A DNA stretch of 64,000 nucleotides. It comes from JAXLVB01 sp046329195. GTDB lineage: Bacteria; Bacteroidota; Bacteroidia; Cytophagales; Spirosomataceae. The stretch's first letter is position 1, and every line of letters starts with the position of its first letter. Below the pieces are notes generated by a model. That model was given only the letters and a program-made list of their open reading frames with translations. It was not told where the DNA came from and did not search any database. Location of the stretch: NCBI GenBank assembly GCA_046329195.1, contig JAXLVB010000001.1:2604001-2668000 (forward strand), written 5' to 3'. The position numbers and the translations under genes are program-made. Shown here in pieces: positions 46,887 through 57,700 of the stretch.

Positions 46887-47486
46887 ATGGAAACACCAAG
46901 CATTCCGATTCCTAAAATTTTGATTTATGAAGAGTTTGACGGGCATCCCATCTATCGAAAAAGATATAAGGACGTGTTATTGGGTTTAAAAACTGTCGAA
47001 GAAATCAATATGGGGACAAGTGCTTTACAATTTTTCATCATTGCGTGTTTAGTCAAACGGCTCAATAAAATATTACCTGATTCATACTTTGCTGGTAGTG
47101 CAGCATTGGGCTTGCATTTAGCACAAGGCACCAATTTTGCGGCAGATATTGCCATTTATAAAACAGGGCAATTGAAAGTAGGTTTCTCTTCGACTAAATA
47201 CACACAAGTGCCGCCCAATGTGATTGTAGAGGTAGATATTAAGATTGATGAGTCGGAGTACTTTCAAAATGAAGAAGAATATTTTCACAAAAAAACGGAA
47301 CGATTGTTAAAGTGGGGCGTAGAGAAGGTGGTTTGGGTATTGTCGGCGTCGAGACGAATATTAATTGCTGATAATCTTCAAAAATGGGAGTTTATTAGTT
47401 GGGATTTGCCTTTTACGGTGATAGATAACCACGAAATCAATCTATGGGAGTTGATGCTATCCAGCGGATTTGAACCTGAACTTTAA
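46887..47486 (+). CDS. Uma2-family (DUF820) PD-(D/E)XK-type protein
   Basis: A 199-residue protein of the Uma2 family, whose fold belongs to the restriction-endonuclease-like superfamily. Seen are AADIAIYK (catalytic D), NVIVEVDIKIDESE (E-x-D-x-K), and the LKWGVEKVVWVLSASRRILIA strand pattern. The biological role of the family is unknown, possibly DNA cleavage. It is a single gene between unrelated neighbours. Confidence 0.8.
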   Translation: METPSIPIPKILIYEEFDGHPIYRKRYKDVLLGLKTVEEINMGTSALQFFIIACLVKRLNKILPDSYFAGSAALGLHLAQGTNFAADIAIYKTGQLKVGFSSTKYTQVPPNVIVEVDIKIDESEYFQNEEEYFHKKTERLLKWGVEKVVWVLSASRRILIADNLQKWEFISWDLPFTVIDNHEINLWELMLSSGFEPEL

Positions 47487-47541
47487 CCAAACGCTTTGTG
47501 AGCCAAACCTTTAGGGTATTTAATACTTTGATTACCTAACC

Positions 47542-48879
47542 ATGTCAGCAAAAACCAAATTAAACCTTTTTGATACTTCCATGCTCGTAGTGAGCTTGGT
47601 CATTGGGATGGGTATTTTTCGGAATCCTGTTGAAGTAGCCAAACAGGCTCAAACACCCAGCATTTTCTTCATTGCTTGGATTCTGGGTGGAATCGTTAGT
47701 TTTTGCGGCGCTTTGACGTATGCCGAGATCGGGTCTCGGTTTCCGGTCAAGGGGGGGTATTACAAAATCTTTTCGTATTGCTATCATCCTGCTTTTGCCT
47801 TTATGGTCAACTGGATGATTGTGATTTCTAATGCAGGTGCTACAGCTATCGTAGCGATGGTGGGGGCTGAGTACATCAATCCGGTGTTGATGCCAGACTC
47901 GCTACAAAATCCCTTGGGTATCAAAATCACCTCCATTGGTACCATCGTCGTGCTCTATTTGATTAACTACGTAGGCATTCGGCTCTCGGCTCAAACCCAG
48001 AACCTACTTTCGATGATTAAGATTGTGCTCATGTTGCTGTTGTGCTTGAGTGTCTTTTTTCATCAAGAATCAGCCGTTTCGATAGCACAAGAATCAGTTG
48101 TTTCGCTTTCTACAACGGATGCCTTCAAGGCATTGGCGTTGAGTTTTGTGCCTATTTTCTTTACGTATGGAGGTTATCAGAACACCATCAATTTTGGTAC
48201 TGACATCGAAAATGCTCCCCGCAATACCCCACGAGGTATTTTTATTGGCTTTTCGTTAGTGATTTTGCTGTATCTGGTTATCAACTATGCGTATTATAAA
48301 GTATTGGGATTCAGTGGTGTACAAAACTCCACCTCGCTAACTTCTGACTTGGCGAAGGTGTTTTTTGGCGAAACAGGCTATAAAGTCACCTCGGTGCTGT
48401 TGTTTATCTCGGTGCTTACGTTTATTAACTCGGCCATGCTGTTTAACCCTCGCATCCATTATGCCATGGCCGACGATGGCGTGTTGCCCCCTATCTTTAA
48501 ACGAACCAATGAGCGCACTCAAGTGCAAGAATTTGCGCTCACCATTTTTGCGGTGTTTCTGATTTTGGTACTGTTGTTTATTGACTCGTTTCGTCAGTTG
48601 TTAAACTACGTCATGTTTTTTGATTCGGTCGGAATGGTAACTTCTGCGGCGACCATTTTTATCCTTCGGCGACAAGCCACCCAACAACCCATCGCTGACG
48701 GTGGCATCTACACCATCGGGTTGGGCAAAAACTTGATGCCTGCCCTGTTTATTGTCATCTATTTTGTAACGGCACTTAGTGCGTTACTCTCTACCCCAGA
48801 GAATCTCCCCATTGCATTAGGGCTTTTTGCCGCAGGGCTGCCGTTGTACTACATCATCAAAAAAGTAATCGGTAAATAG
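47542..48879 (+). CDS. APC-family amino-acid permease
   Basis: A 445-residue inner-membrane transporter with about 12 hydrophobic helices. The family start is DTSMLVVSLVIGMGIFRNP (helix 1 with the broken GMG substrate site), then GGIVSFCGALTYAEIGSRFP in helix 2. It is related to the LAT/serine-threonine exchanger branch. Substrate is not certain. Confidence 0.9.
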   Translation: MSAKTKLNLFDTSMLVVSLVIGMGIFRNPVEVAKQAQTPSIFFIAWILGGIVSFCGALTYAEIGSRFPVKGGYYKIFSYCYHPAFAFMVNWMIVISNAGATAIVAMVGAEYINPVLMPDSLQNPLGIKITSIGTIVVLYLINYVGIRLSAQTQNLLSMIKIVLMLLLCLSVFFHQESAVSIAQESVVSLSTTDAFKALALSFVPIFFTYGGYQNTINFGTDIENAPRNTPRGIFIGFSLVILLYLVINYAYYKVLGFSGVQNSTSLTSDLAKVFFGETGYKVTSVLLFISVLTFINSAMLFNPRIHYAMADDGVLPPIFKRTNERTQVQEFALTIFAVFLILVLLFIDSFRQLLNYVMFFDSVGMVTSAATIFILRRQATQQPIADGGIYTIGLGKNLMPALFIVIYFVTALSALLSTPENLPIALGLFAAGLPLYYIIKKVIGK

Positions 48880-48910
48880 TTGAGGATTTGGTAAAAGCTC
48901 CGGCGATTTG

Positions 48911-48941
48911 TTGGCTGAAACGACCAAGCAATGTACCTTTG
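48911..48941 (+). promoter_or_regulatory. Promoter before metF
   Basis: TTGG (48911-48914), 19 bp spacer, TACCTTTG (48934-48941). Both elements and the spacing fit the Bacteroidota consensus. The metF start lies about 90 bp downstream. Confidence 0.6.
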
Positions 48942-49031
48942 CGTGCTCCATTAACAGAATCGAGGCCATTTTTCTTGATGGTATCGGTTTAACTTAAAGA
49001 ACTACGATTTTTGAAATCGTGTTAGGTGTGT

Positions 49032-49985
49032 ATGAAAATCACTGAACATATCCAGAATGCCAACGGCAAACCGCTGTTTTCGTTTGAAATTATCCCCCCG
49101 CTCAAAGGTCAGAGTATCCACGAATTGATGAGTGCAATTGAACCCCTGATGGAGTTTAAGCCTCCTTTTGTGGATGTCACGTACCATCGAGAAGAAATTA
49201 TTGAGAAAAAATACCCCAACGGACTCATTGAGAAAATTCCCGTTCGCAAACGCCCCGGCACAGTAGCCATCTGTGCGACGTTGATGCAACGGTTTAAGGT
49301 GGATGCCGTACCGCACCTGATTTGTGGAGGATTTACGAAAGACGAAACGGAAGATGCACTGTTTGATTTGCATTATTTGGGTATTGATAATGTGTTGGTT
49401 TTGAGAGGCGACGGCGATAAGCATACGGGCGTATTTACTCCTAAACCAGGTGGCCATGCTTACGCAACGGGGCTGTTGCAACAGGTGGTGGATATGAACC
49501 ATGGCAAGCTGCTTCACGAAGAAACAGAAGGGAGTCCTACCAATTTTTGCATTGGCGTAGCAGCCTACCCCGAAAAGCATTTTGAAGCTCCCAACATGGC
49601 AACCGACTTTGAATATTTGCGCCAAAAAGTAGCGTTGGGTGCCGAATTCATCGTAACTCAGATGTTTTTTGACAATCAGAAGTATTTTTCGTTTGTAGAT
49701 AAATGCCGTGCCGAAGGCATCAACATTCCCATTATTCCAGGATTAAAACCTTTGGCTACTAAAAAACAGCTCACGGTATTGCCTCGTATTTTTCATTTGG
49801 ACTTACCACAGGACTTGGTAAAAGCAACCGAAAGCTGCCAAAACGATAAAGAAGTGAAACAAGTAGGCATTGAGTGGTGTATTCAGCAGTGTAAAGAATT
49901 GCTCGATTTTGGAGCACCTGTGTTGCATTTTTATACCATGAGCCGCTCCGAAAGTGTCAAGAAAGTGGCCAGTGCAGTGTTTTGA
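49032..49985 (+). CDS. metF: Methylenetetrahydrofolate reductase
   Basis: A 317-residue TIM-barrel flavoprotein that reduces 5,10-methylene-THF to 5-methyl-THF for methionine synthesis. Motifs are FSFEIIPPLKG (FSxExxPP), DVTYHRE, PHLICGG, VLRGDGDK, GVAAYPEKH and TQMFFDNQKY. The start is the ATG at 49032; a GTG two codons upstream is less likely. A purine-rich tract separates it from the next gene. Confidence 0.94.
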   Translation: MKITEHIQNANGKPLFSFEIIPPLKGQSIHELMSAIEPLMEFKPPFVDVTYHREEIIEKKYPNGLIEKIPVRKRPGTVAICATLMQRFKVDAVPHLICGGFTKDETEDALFDLHYLGIDNVLVLRGDGDKHTGVFTPKPGGHAYATGLLQQVVDMNHGKLLHEETEGSPTNFCIGVAAYPEKHFEAPNMATDFEYLRQKVALGAEFIVTQMFFDNQKYFSFVDKCRAEGINIPIIPGLKPLATKKQLTVLPRIFHLDLPQDLVKATESCQNDKEVKQVGIEWCIQQCKELLDFGAPVLHFYTMSRSESVKKVASAVF

Positions 49986-50035
49986 TAGAGGAGTGGAAAG
50001 GTAAAGGGTACAAGTGGAAAGAGAGATGGAAGAGC
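49986..50035 (+). repeat. Purine-rich tract after metF
   Basis: Near-exclusively purine, with GTGGAAAG, GTAAAGGG and AGAGAGATGGAAGAG units. It belongs to the same class as the tracts at 10039 and 44727, though the match is looser. Confidence 0.5.
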
Positions 50036-50078
50036 TTGAAAAAAGAGGGAAGAGTTACGAATTAGAAGGGGATTGGTT

Positions 50079-50924
50079 ATGAAACTCATTGAATGTCCTC
50101 GTGATGCCATGCAAGGGTTGCCTGATTTTGTACCAACAAGCCTAAAGGTACACTACCTTAACTTGCTGCTCAACGTAGGCTTCGATACCCTTGACTTTGG
50201 GAGTTTTGTTTCGCCCAAAGCCATTCCTCAACTTCGGGATACTGCCGAGGTTTTATCACAATTAGATCTTACGACTTCCTTTACAAAATTACTGGCCATC
50301 GTTGCCAATCTCCGTGGTGGCGAAGACGCTTGCCGATTTGCTGAGATTGACTATTTAGGCTTCCCTTTGTCGGTGTCCGAAACGTTTCAGCTACGCAACA
50401 CCAACAAAACCATTGCTCAGTCAATGGTTGAGGTAGCTCAACTTCAAGAATTGTGTTTGAGGCATCAAAAAACGCTGGTTATTTATCTTTCGATGGGCTT
50501 TGGAAACCCCTACGGCGACCCTTACAGCCCTCAATTAGTGATTGACTTCACAGGGCAATTGGTCGAAATGGGGATTACAGTGATTGCACCTTCTGATACT
50601 ATTGGCTCGTCTGCCCCCGATACTATCATTCCATTGTTTCGGGCGTTGATTCCGGCCTTTCCTACTATTGAATTTGGGGCGCATTTACATGCTACCCCAC
50701 AGACTGTATTCCAAAAAATCCAAGCCGTTCATGAAGCAGGTGTCCAGCGAATAGACGGAGCATTGCGAGGATTTGGTGGCTGCCCCATGGCCAAAGACGA
50801 CCTCACGGGCAACCTGCCCACCGAGCAAATTATCATACAGCTAGAAGGATATTCGATTGATTTACAGCTCAATAAAGAAGCATTACAGGAAGCACTACTC
50901 TTTTCTCAAAATATCTTCTCTTGA
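50079..50924 (+). CDS. HMG-CoA lyase-like enzyme
   Basis: A 281-residue TIM-barrel enzyme of the HMGL family. ECPRDAMQG replaces the usual EVGPRDGLQ at the metal site, and SDTIGSS, HLHAT and GGCPMAKDDLTGN carry the remaining ligands and the catalytic Cys. HMG-CoA lyase makes acetoacetate and acetyl-CoA in leucine breakdown. A related lyase is possible. The start is the ATG at 50079. Its 3' end overlaps a minus-strand gene by 19 bp. Confidence 0.85.
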   Translation: MKLIECPRDAMQGLPDFVPTSLKVHYLNLLLNVGFDTLDFGSFVSPKAIPQLRDTAEVLSQLDLTTSFTKLLAIVANLRGGEDACRFAEIDYLGFPLSVSETFQLRNTNKTIAQSMVEVAQLQELCLRHQKTLVIYLSMGFGNPYGDPYSPQLVIDFTGQLVEMGITVIAPSDTIGSSAPDTIIPLFRALIPAFPTIEFGAHLHATPQTVFQKIQAVHEAGVQRIDGALRGFGGCPMAKDDLTGNLPTEQIIIQLEGYSIDLQLNKEALQEALLFSQNIFS

Positions 50925-52096
50925 ACTAACCGAAGGGTATCAGCCAACGAAATACTCGTAGGAATCAGGGCATCTATGACCGACAGTAGGAAAAGGGCTG
51001 TAAACAAACGGTATGTTTTTTTAAAGAAAACCGCCTGCTCAGGAGCTATCATCCAAAGCGCAAAGGCCAACCAAAGCAAAAGAGTCATCGGAGCAAAATA
51101 CCGAAAATCTAAGTCCATAAAGGCGGTATTGCGGCGGGCTACCATCAGAAAAAACGCATACGAAAGGGCCGTTATAACCAGCACAGCAGGAAGTGTCATC
51201 GAAGCTCCTGCTAATTTCTGAATCGTATGACGATGTTGAATAGCTTTCCAACCCACTACGAGTTGTACAACTACTCCTATTAAAAACAATGGGTCAGGTC
51301 TTTGAAAATCAGTATCTTTGACAAGCCACCACTCATTAAAAACACCTCGAAGTACCATCAAACCATATTCGGAAAACGATTCGTTGGGTAGGGCATCTCG
51401 AATGCCTCCACCCGCCCAAGTACCTGTTTGATTGTAATTATAAGCCAAGTAACCCGCCATTAAAAGCCCTTCCAGAATCGTGAGTAGGCCAAAGAGTAAG
51501 CTTTTGGTTCGCTCTTTTTTTAAGGCAAAAAAAATAGTTATCAAACTGGTAACCAGTACGCTAAAGCCCCCGATGTATCGGGTGATAAACATCCCAAAGC
51601 CCGATACGACCAACATAGCGCTGTAGAGTTTTTTAGGGCTTAAAAATAACTGGTACAAGGCCAATACCCATATCAACAGAAGCGTGATAAACTGCGTTTC
51701 GGACCACGTGTACGAAGCGATTTTAATCATCGTTCCTGTGCAAAATGGGAGACTAACAAACCATGCTTTGTCTCCATAACGCCGTTGTATATAACTCCAA
51801 CACAGCAGTAAACAGAGGTAATTGACTACTTTGGAGGCCCAAAACAGGTTCAATCCAGTTGTGGAATGAACTAATACAATACTCAGCGGATAGCCCATCG
51901 GCCAGATGGCATTGAAAGTTTTGACCCCTTCAAAGGTGATAAAATAACCTTGTCCTGTGCTTAGGTTTTGGGCGCTTTCTAAGTAAAAAACTGAATCAGG
52001 AGAAGTACATCCGTTTGGCGAAACAACAATACGCAGCAACATAACCCCTGTTATGAGTATCCATATTGCCCAACTTGTAAAGCGGATAGGTTTCAT
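50906..52096 (-). CDS. GT-C-fold membrane protein (glycosyltransferase 39-like)
   Basis: A 396-residue polytopic membrane protein with about 10-12 helices; start set at ATG 52096, after a non-hydrophobic upstream extension. The first extracytoplasmic loop has SPDSVFYLESAQNLSTG, resembling the acidic residue and Y-x-x-x-A pattern of PMT/ArnT-type enzymes using polyprenyl-phosphate sugars. It is a weak match, so the enzymatic role is inferred. It overlaps the HMGL gene convergently. Confidence 0.65.
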   Translation of the reverse strand: MKPIRFTSWAIWILITGVMLLRIVVSPNGCTSPDSVFYLESAQNLSTGQGYFITFEGVKTFNAIWPMGYPLSIVLVHSTTGLNLFWASKVVNYLCLLLCWSYIQRRYGDKAWFVSLPFCTGTMIKIASYTWSETQFITLLLIWVLALYQLFLSPKKLYSAMLVVSGFGMFITRYIGGFSVLVTSLITIFFALKKERTKSLLFGLLTILEGLLMAGYLAYNYNQTGTWAGGGIRDALPNESFSEYGLMVLRGVFNEWWLVKDTDFQRPDPLFLIGVVVQLVVGWKAIQHRHTIQKLAGASMTLPAVLVITALSYAFFLMVARRNTAFMDLDFRYFAPMTLLLWLAFALWMIAPEQAVFFKKTYRLFTALFLLSVIDALIPTSISLADTLRLVQEKIF

Positions 52097-52191
52097 ACAG
52101 AGCAGTCGTGGTGGGCAGTTATTTGCTATAAGCAATTGATAATCAAGGCTTTTCGCCTCTGGTGCGATTTGGCAAATCGTGATACAAATTA

Positions 52192-52716
52192 CTACATAAA
52201 ATTGGCTTTGACTTCATCTTTGATAAAGTGCAGGGCTTCGGCGGTGGGGTCTATTTGTTGTTGGAGCAGAATATCAAAAATTCTCCGAGAGAGTTCAATG
52301 GCGGGAGCTTCTGGTGCCACCGATTGCGATGCTGCATTAACGACAGTCATGACTTGGTTAACAGCCTGACGGATAAGTTCCCATGCTTCGTGGCTCATGT
52401 AAACCTGCTGCGAGAGGTTGTGATTGAATTCCTCCCGGATTTCGGACAAAAGTAACTGTTGGAACTCCAGTACCGTAGTGGCTTGCCCATAAGTACGAAG
52501 CAAGAGATTATTGGGCGAAATCCGTTCTAAAAACAAGGTCATCCGCTCGTAGGCTTGAAGCCGAATTGGCAACAAAGTTCGGGCAGTTTCAGCTTTTAAG
52601 TCAAATTGTTTTTCGGCAAATTGTTTACTGACAAACGTACGGACAGTCAAGTACATAGCATACAAAACAAGACCAGCAGGGAGAACAATTTTGAGTAAAT
52701 CCATCAATAATTCCAT
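52192..52716 (-). CDS. Membrane-anchored helical protein (DUF7935-like)
   Basis: A 174-residue protein with one N-terminal membrane helix (residues ~5-24, MDLLKIVLPAGLVLYAMYLTV) and a helical cytoplasmic domain containing LLPIRLQAYERMTLFLERISP and EEFNHNLSQQVYMSHEAW. This pattern matches a conserved, uncharacterised Bacteroidota family that I recall as DUF7935. The start is the ATG at 52716, preferred over an upstream frame start at 52788, which overlaps the next gene's start. Confidence 0.75.
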   Translation of the reverse strand: MELLMDLLKIVLPAGLVLYAMYLTVRTFVSKQFAEKQFDLKAETARTLLPIRLQAYERMTLFLERISPNNLLLRTYGQATTVLEFQQLLLSEIREEFNHNLSQQVYMSHEAWELIRQAVNQVMTVVNAASQSVAPEAPAIELSRRIFDILLQQQIDPTAEALHFIKDEVKANFM

Positions 52717-52774
52717 TGATTTGAAGGCTTTTTGGCAAAAGTAGCTATTTTCGGGCAAAAGGTACTGCAAAACG

Positions 52775-54223
52775 ATGACCAATAACACCGTCCGCTTGTT
52801 GGGTTGGGTAATAACGCTCAGTGGGGCATTTGCATTGTATTTCCCCCGATTCTCGACCGAAGGGATTAGCTACGATGGCACAACTTATGCTTGTATTGCC
52901 CGCAATATGGCATTGGGGCAAGGCTCGTTTTGGCAACCTATTTACACAAAGCAGGAGTCGTACTGGAACGGTGAGGCCCAACATGATGTTTTTTATGGTC
53001 ATCCGCCGTTATTTTTTGGGATTCAATCCTATTTCTTCAAACTTCTGGGCGACCATTGGTATATCGAATCGCTATATGGTATAGTAGTAATGGTGCTGCT
53101 GATGTGGCTAGTTGCACTACTTTGGGGACAATTACAGCCCTCGCTCGTTCCTTTTGATTGGCTTCCTGTTGGTATGTTGTTCACTTTTCCAAATGTTAGA
53201 TGGGCTATTACCAATAATATTTTAGAACCTACGGTGGCACTCTTTGGACTGTGTTGTGTATGGTGTTTCTTCCATAGTAAGTCCAATCTCTTGAAATACA
53301 GTTGTATGGTGCTGGGTATTTGGGGAGCCATACTCGTAAAAGGCCCCATCGGCTTGTTTGCCTTGGCCATACCTTTCTGTCATTCAGTTGTGTTTAGCCA
53401 AACCATCAAACCGGCCATAGTACCTACCCTCTATCTTGCATTAGGTGTATTAATCGGTGGTTTGGGCATGTGGTTGTACCAACCAGCCCATGATTTTTGG
53501 CAGCATTACTTCGATTGGCAAATCAGTTATTCGTTACTAAATAACCAGAATCAACTCAATACCAACAAGATGACTATCGGCCGTTTGTACATTGTACTTG
53601 GCTTACTTTTTAATTTCTTGTTTGTCTTGTTCGGATTCGCTGTTGGGGTTATTGTACTCAAGATTCAAAAATTACCTATTCAGGTTCATTTTTCTAAAGC
53701 AAGTCAATTTATGATCGTGCTAGGCTTATCGGCTTCGTTACCTATCATGATTAGTCCTAAGCAAGAGTTTTACTACTTGGTTCCATCGCTACCGTTTTTT
53801 GCCTTGGGTCTGGCCGAACCGTTGGTTCATTATCTTTTAGTTCTGCTAAGTAAAGTCTCCTATAATACCCTAAAAACCAAACAAATAGTCGTTGTTTTTG
53901 TGTTAGTTGGCATACTTACTGGCGTGATTTTGAAAAAAATAAAATTTACAGGTAAACACCCCGAACAACAGGCGCATATTCAGGAATTCAGAGAAACCCC
54001 CTTACCAGAAGCAACACTCATCGGTACGCTGAATCGAGCTACCTTATATAACCCTTATTTGAATTTATACCTCCAGCGTTATCATCGCATCACCCTGACG
54101 CCCGATACTACCTCAACGTCGTGGTTGATAGTGAGTCGGGGCGATTTTCAGCGATTGAGCCTTCCAAAAACACCCTATCAAGAGGTATTTCGCACACAAT
54201 CGTGGGTGTTGTTGAAAAAGTGA
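52775..54223 (+). CDS. Glycosyltransferase family 39-like membrane protein
   Basis: A 482-residue polytopic protein. After the first helix comes GISYDGTTYACIARNMALG, the D-x-x-x-Y-x-x-x-A pattern with the catalytic acidic residue of GT39/ArnT enzymes, followed by GHPPLFFGIQSYFFKLLG, the P-P-L segment. It probably moves a sugar from a lipid-phosphate donor to lipid or protein on the outside of the inner membrane. It is divergent from the DUF7935-like gene. The next gene follows 23 bp later. Confidence 0.8.
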   Translation: MTNNTVRLLGWVITLSGAFALYFPRFSTEGISYDGTTYACIARNMALGQGSFWQPIYTKQESYWNGEAQHDVFYGHPPLFFGIQSYFFKLLGDHWYIESLYGIVVMVLLMWLVALLWGQLQPSLVPFDWLPVGMLFTFPNVRWAITNNILEPTVALFGLCCVWCFFHSKSNLLKYSCMVLGIWGAILVKGPIGLFALAIPFCHSVVFSQTIKPAIVPTLYLALGVLIGGLGMWLYQPAHDFWQHYFDWQISYSLLNNQNQLNTNKMTIGRLYIVLGLLFNFLFVLFGFAVGVIVLKIQKLPIQVHFSKASQFMIVLGLSASLPIMISPKQEFYYLVPSLPFFALGLAEPLVHYLLVLLSKVSYNTLKTKQIVVVFVLVGILTGVILKKIKFTGKHPEQQAHIQEFRETPLPEATLIGTLNRATLYNPYLNLYLQRYHRITLTPDTTSTSWLIVSRGDFQRLSLPKTPYQEVFRTQSWVLLKK

Positions 54224-54246
54224 CTTGGACATACTACATTTAGCGG

Positions 54247-54555
54247 ATGAAACAGTTACAACCGATTTCGATTACGTCAGCAGCCCAGCAGGCTATTTGG
54301 CAAATTAAAACAGAGAAACGGATTCCTGCCGAGTATGTGCTGAGGGTAGGCTTGAAAGGTGCTGGCTGTGGTGCCACTTATTTGTTAGGTTTTGATATCG
54401 CCACTCCCACTGACGAGCCGTATTGGATCAACGATATAGAGGTTATCATTGATAAAAGGCATTTGATGTATGTAGTTGGTGTAGAACTCGATTACGAGGC
54501 CGAAGGAGAAGGTTTTGTCTTTCACAAAGCCGAAGCAGTTACTTCTACCGAGTAG
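54247..54555 (+). CDS. HesB/IscA-like protein lacking the C-terminal cysteines
   Basis: A 102-residue protein with the A-type carrier fold: SITSAAQQAIWQI, LRVGLKGAGCGATYLLGFD, then IDKRHLMYVVGVELDYEAEGEGFVFHK. The first ligand cysteine (GAGC) is present, but the normal C-x-C pair near the end is replaced: the chain ends in EAVTSTE. It may bind a metal or cluster differently, or be a non-cluster relative. It follows the glycosyltransferase gene by 23 bp. Confidence 0.8.
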   Translation: MKQLQPISITSAAQQAIWQIKTEKRIPAEYVLRVGLKGAGCGATYLLGFDIATPTDEPYWINDIEVIIDKRHLMYVVGVELDYEAEGEGFVFHKAEAVTSTE

Positions 54556-54741
54556 CTACCCATGAGTATTTTAGGAAACCTTACCTCTTGCAGTAAACCG
54601 CTGATAGTTAAATCATTATTTTGCAATTAAACGATTTTGCTGACTCTAAAATCACAAACAGGCAGGGCAAGCTACCTTTTATACAGAAATTTGGCATGAT
54701 TTTTAGACAAGTACGTGTGACGTAAATAACCCGTTACCATT

Positions 54742-57700
54742 GTGGAGTTTTTGAAGCGACAGTTTTTGTTAGTCTTGGCGATTGTATCGCTTTTGGGGAC
54801 TGTGATTGCCTATTTCACAGCGGGTGATAGCCCTGTAAGTGCTACTGAAGATAGCTATTTGGCATTGGTTCAAACCAAGATTCTTGACGAAATCCGTCAG
54901 TCAAATAATGATTTGAGCACGGTCAAAAACCGGATTCAACAGGCCTACGATACGTCGTTTGCCAACCTTACGCTTCCTACTCGCCATCCGTATTTCATTT
55001 TCAGAAACCAGCAATTGGTCTATTGGTCAGACCATCGGTATGTGCCTACTTACGAGCAAGTAGTAGGCGACTACCCAATCAAAACCTTTGATTGGGACGG
55101 TAATAAGTTTATTGTCAATCGGTTGCCATTTATATTGCGGTCAGATAGTCTCACTATCTATTCGTTGATTAATCTACACCACCAATTCAATACCGACGGA
55201 AATAATCCTTATCTGCAGTCAGGTTATAATCTGGAGGTTTTTACCATTGAGCCTCAAAACCTTAGCCTTGAGCAGAGCAATGAGCCTCACAACATCTACT
55301 CTCCAAATAAAGAGTTTCTGTTTTCGATAGAAACCCCCAAAATAGAACTTCTTAAAAACCCTAACGCACCGGCTACGGCCGTATGGCTTGGGTTGGTGAC
55401 GGCGCTTTTGTGGGGAGTTTACGTCTTGGTTCGGATGTTTGGTTTCCATCGGAAACGCCGCTACGAATGGGCCTTTTTACTGCTGCTGACCTATCTGTTG
55501 GTGCTCAGATCTATTATGTTGTATTTCCAGTTGCCTTTTGCTTTTACAGAAAGTGACCTCTTTAATCCAACATTTTTTGCGGCTACCGATTTTGTCCCCT
55601 CTCTAGGTGATTTGCTGCTGAATATCCTCGTAATCAGTATAGTGCTGTTTTATCTTACCTGCGTATATTTTCGTACCCGCACGTATCACTGGCTTACTCA
55701 TTTGACGGTACCAGTCAAACAAGTACTCTCGGTGTTGGCCCTTGTGGTCAGTTATGTTGCTTTTGGTTGGGCGTATCAGCAGCTTAACATGGTGTATGAG
55801 TACTCGCAGTATCGTCTGGACTTCAAGCTGAGTATTGATTTTTGGTATCAACCTCTCAAAATCGCTTGTTTGATTGTTTTCGTAGTGGTATCGACCATTT
55901 ATTTCAAAAGTGTTCATCTGCTCGTTGTCGTATTTTGGGAGCGATTCAATCGAGCCAAGCGCATTAAAGGATTGATCTATTGGGCTATTGCTTTACCTAT
56001 TGGGGGTGCATTGGTTTATTTTTGGACAGGGATAAATAGTTGGTTAATAGCCCTTCATGCTATTTTGATGTTGGTTGTGTATTTTTGGAGTTTCCCCCGT
56101 TCGCTTTATCTTTTTAAGTATCAAACTTCTATCTACTTCTTTTTGGGCGCTTTGGCGTGTGCGTCGTTAGGAACGTACGTAATTCACCAGCAAGAACTCC
56201 GTAAAGACCTGGAGCTTAAGCAGGAGTTTGGCAAAAAGTACCTCGCCGAAAACGATGCTATCGGGGAATTTTTGCTGAACAAAACTCAAGAAAAAATCAA
56301 AGCGGATACGTTGATTCCCAAACTGATGCAAGAGCCCATTTTTGCTCGGGAACGAGTACAAAAGCGCATCAAAGAAAATCACCTCGAGAAATACCTTGAC
56401 AAATACGCCACAGAAGTGTTGGTTTTTGACTCATTTGGTAATTCTATTGCCGATGGTGACAGCTCTAATTTTACATGGTATGAGAAGAAATACCGTCAAC
56501 CGAAGTATCAGACCTCACTGCCAGACCTCTACTTTGTCAATGATGTAGGCAACAAAAACATCATCAAGCAGTACATTGCTTTTGTCAGAATACCCAAGCC
56601 AGACTCTACTACGATGGGCTTTGTGGTATTAGACTTAAAACTCTGGGACGGCATTGCTCAGAATGGAGTATTTGCCGAAATCTTGACCGATAGCCGCCTC
56701 ACTCAGTCGCCTGAGGCTACCAATTATAGCTACGCCATTTATGATGCTTCTAACAAGATGTTGTTTAACACGGGCAGCTATAACTACGAAAAACGACTCC
56801 CAGCCGAAATTTTTGAAAATTCTGATTTGGTAAACCAAGGAATCGTGTTGCATGAATACCGGCATGTAGGTGCCCGAAGCGATGAAGGCCGCCATATTGT
56901 GGTGTCATCGCCCGAAATACCTATCAAAAATATTTCCTCTAATTTCTCCTTCTTGTTTTTGATTCTGGTGGTTTACATTATTCTGGTGATGATTGGCTAC
57001 ACCATTCGCTATCGGGTATCGCAGATGAACATCAATTTTACCACCAAAATCCAAATCTATCTCAATATCGCCTTCTTGCTACCGCTGCTGTTGGTAGTAG
57101 CTATTACACTCAGTATTATTAGTAGTACACTCAAAGACAACCAAGAAAGCGATTATCTAAACCTTACCAAAAATATTTCGACCAATTTCCAAGACTCTTT
57201 CCGGCGATTTACCGAAGGTACTATGAGCATCGGGTACTTGGGCGAAGAAATCAAAAAAGTAGCTAAAGAGTCGGGGCGAGACATTAGTTTGTTCAATACC
57301 TCAGGGCGGCTGATTGCCTCAAACCAAGAGTCTTTTTACAAGAAGGGCTTACTGTCAAAATACGCCAATCCGTTAGCGTATGTACATGTAATTGAAGACC
57401 GTAACCGAGAAATTCTCTTGCCCGAAACCCTCGGTACGCTCAACTACATTACGGCGTATGTGGGTATGAAATCGTACGAAGGCAAGCAATTGGGGCTAAT
57501 TAGCGTGCCTTTTTACGACGCCAAGTCGTCGTTTGAAAAAGAAGTTATGGACGTAATAGGCTCTATTCTCAATACGTTTACGTCTATTTTTATTGCCTTG
57601 TTGGTGCTTTCGTATTTTGCATCTACTATCTTGACAGTGCCTTTGCGGGTGATTACACAAAAAATTCGCAAGACCAATTTGGACAAACTTAACGAGCCAC

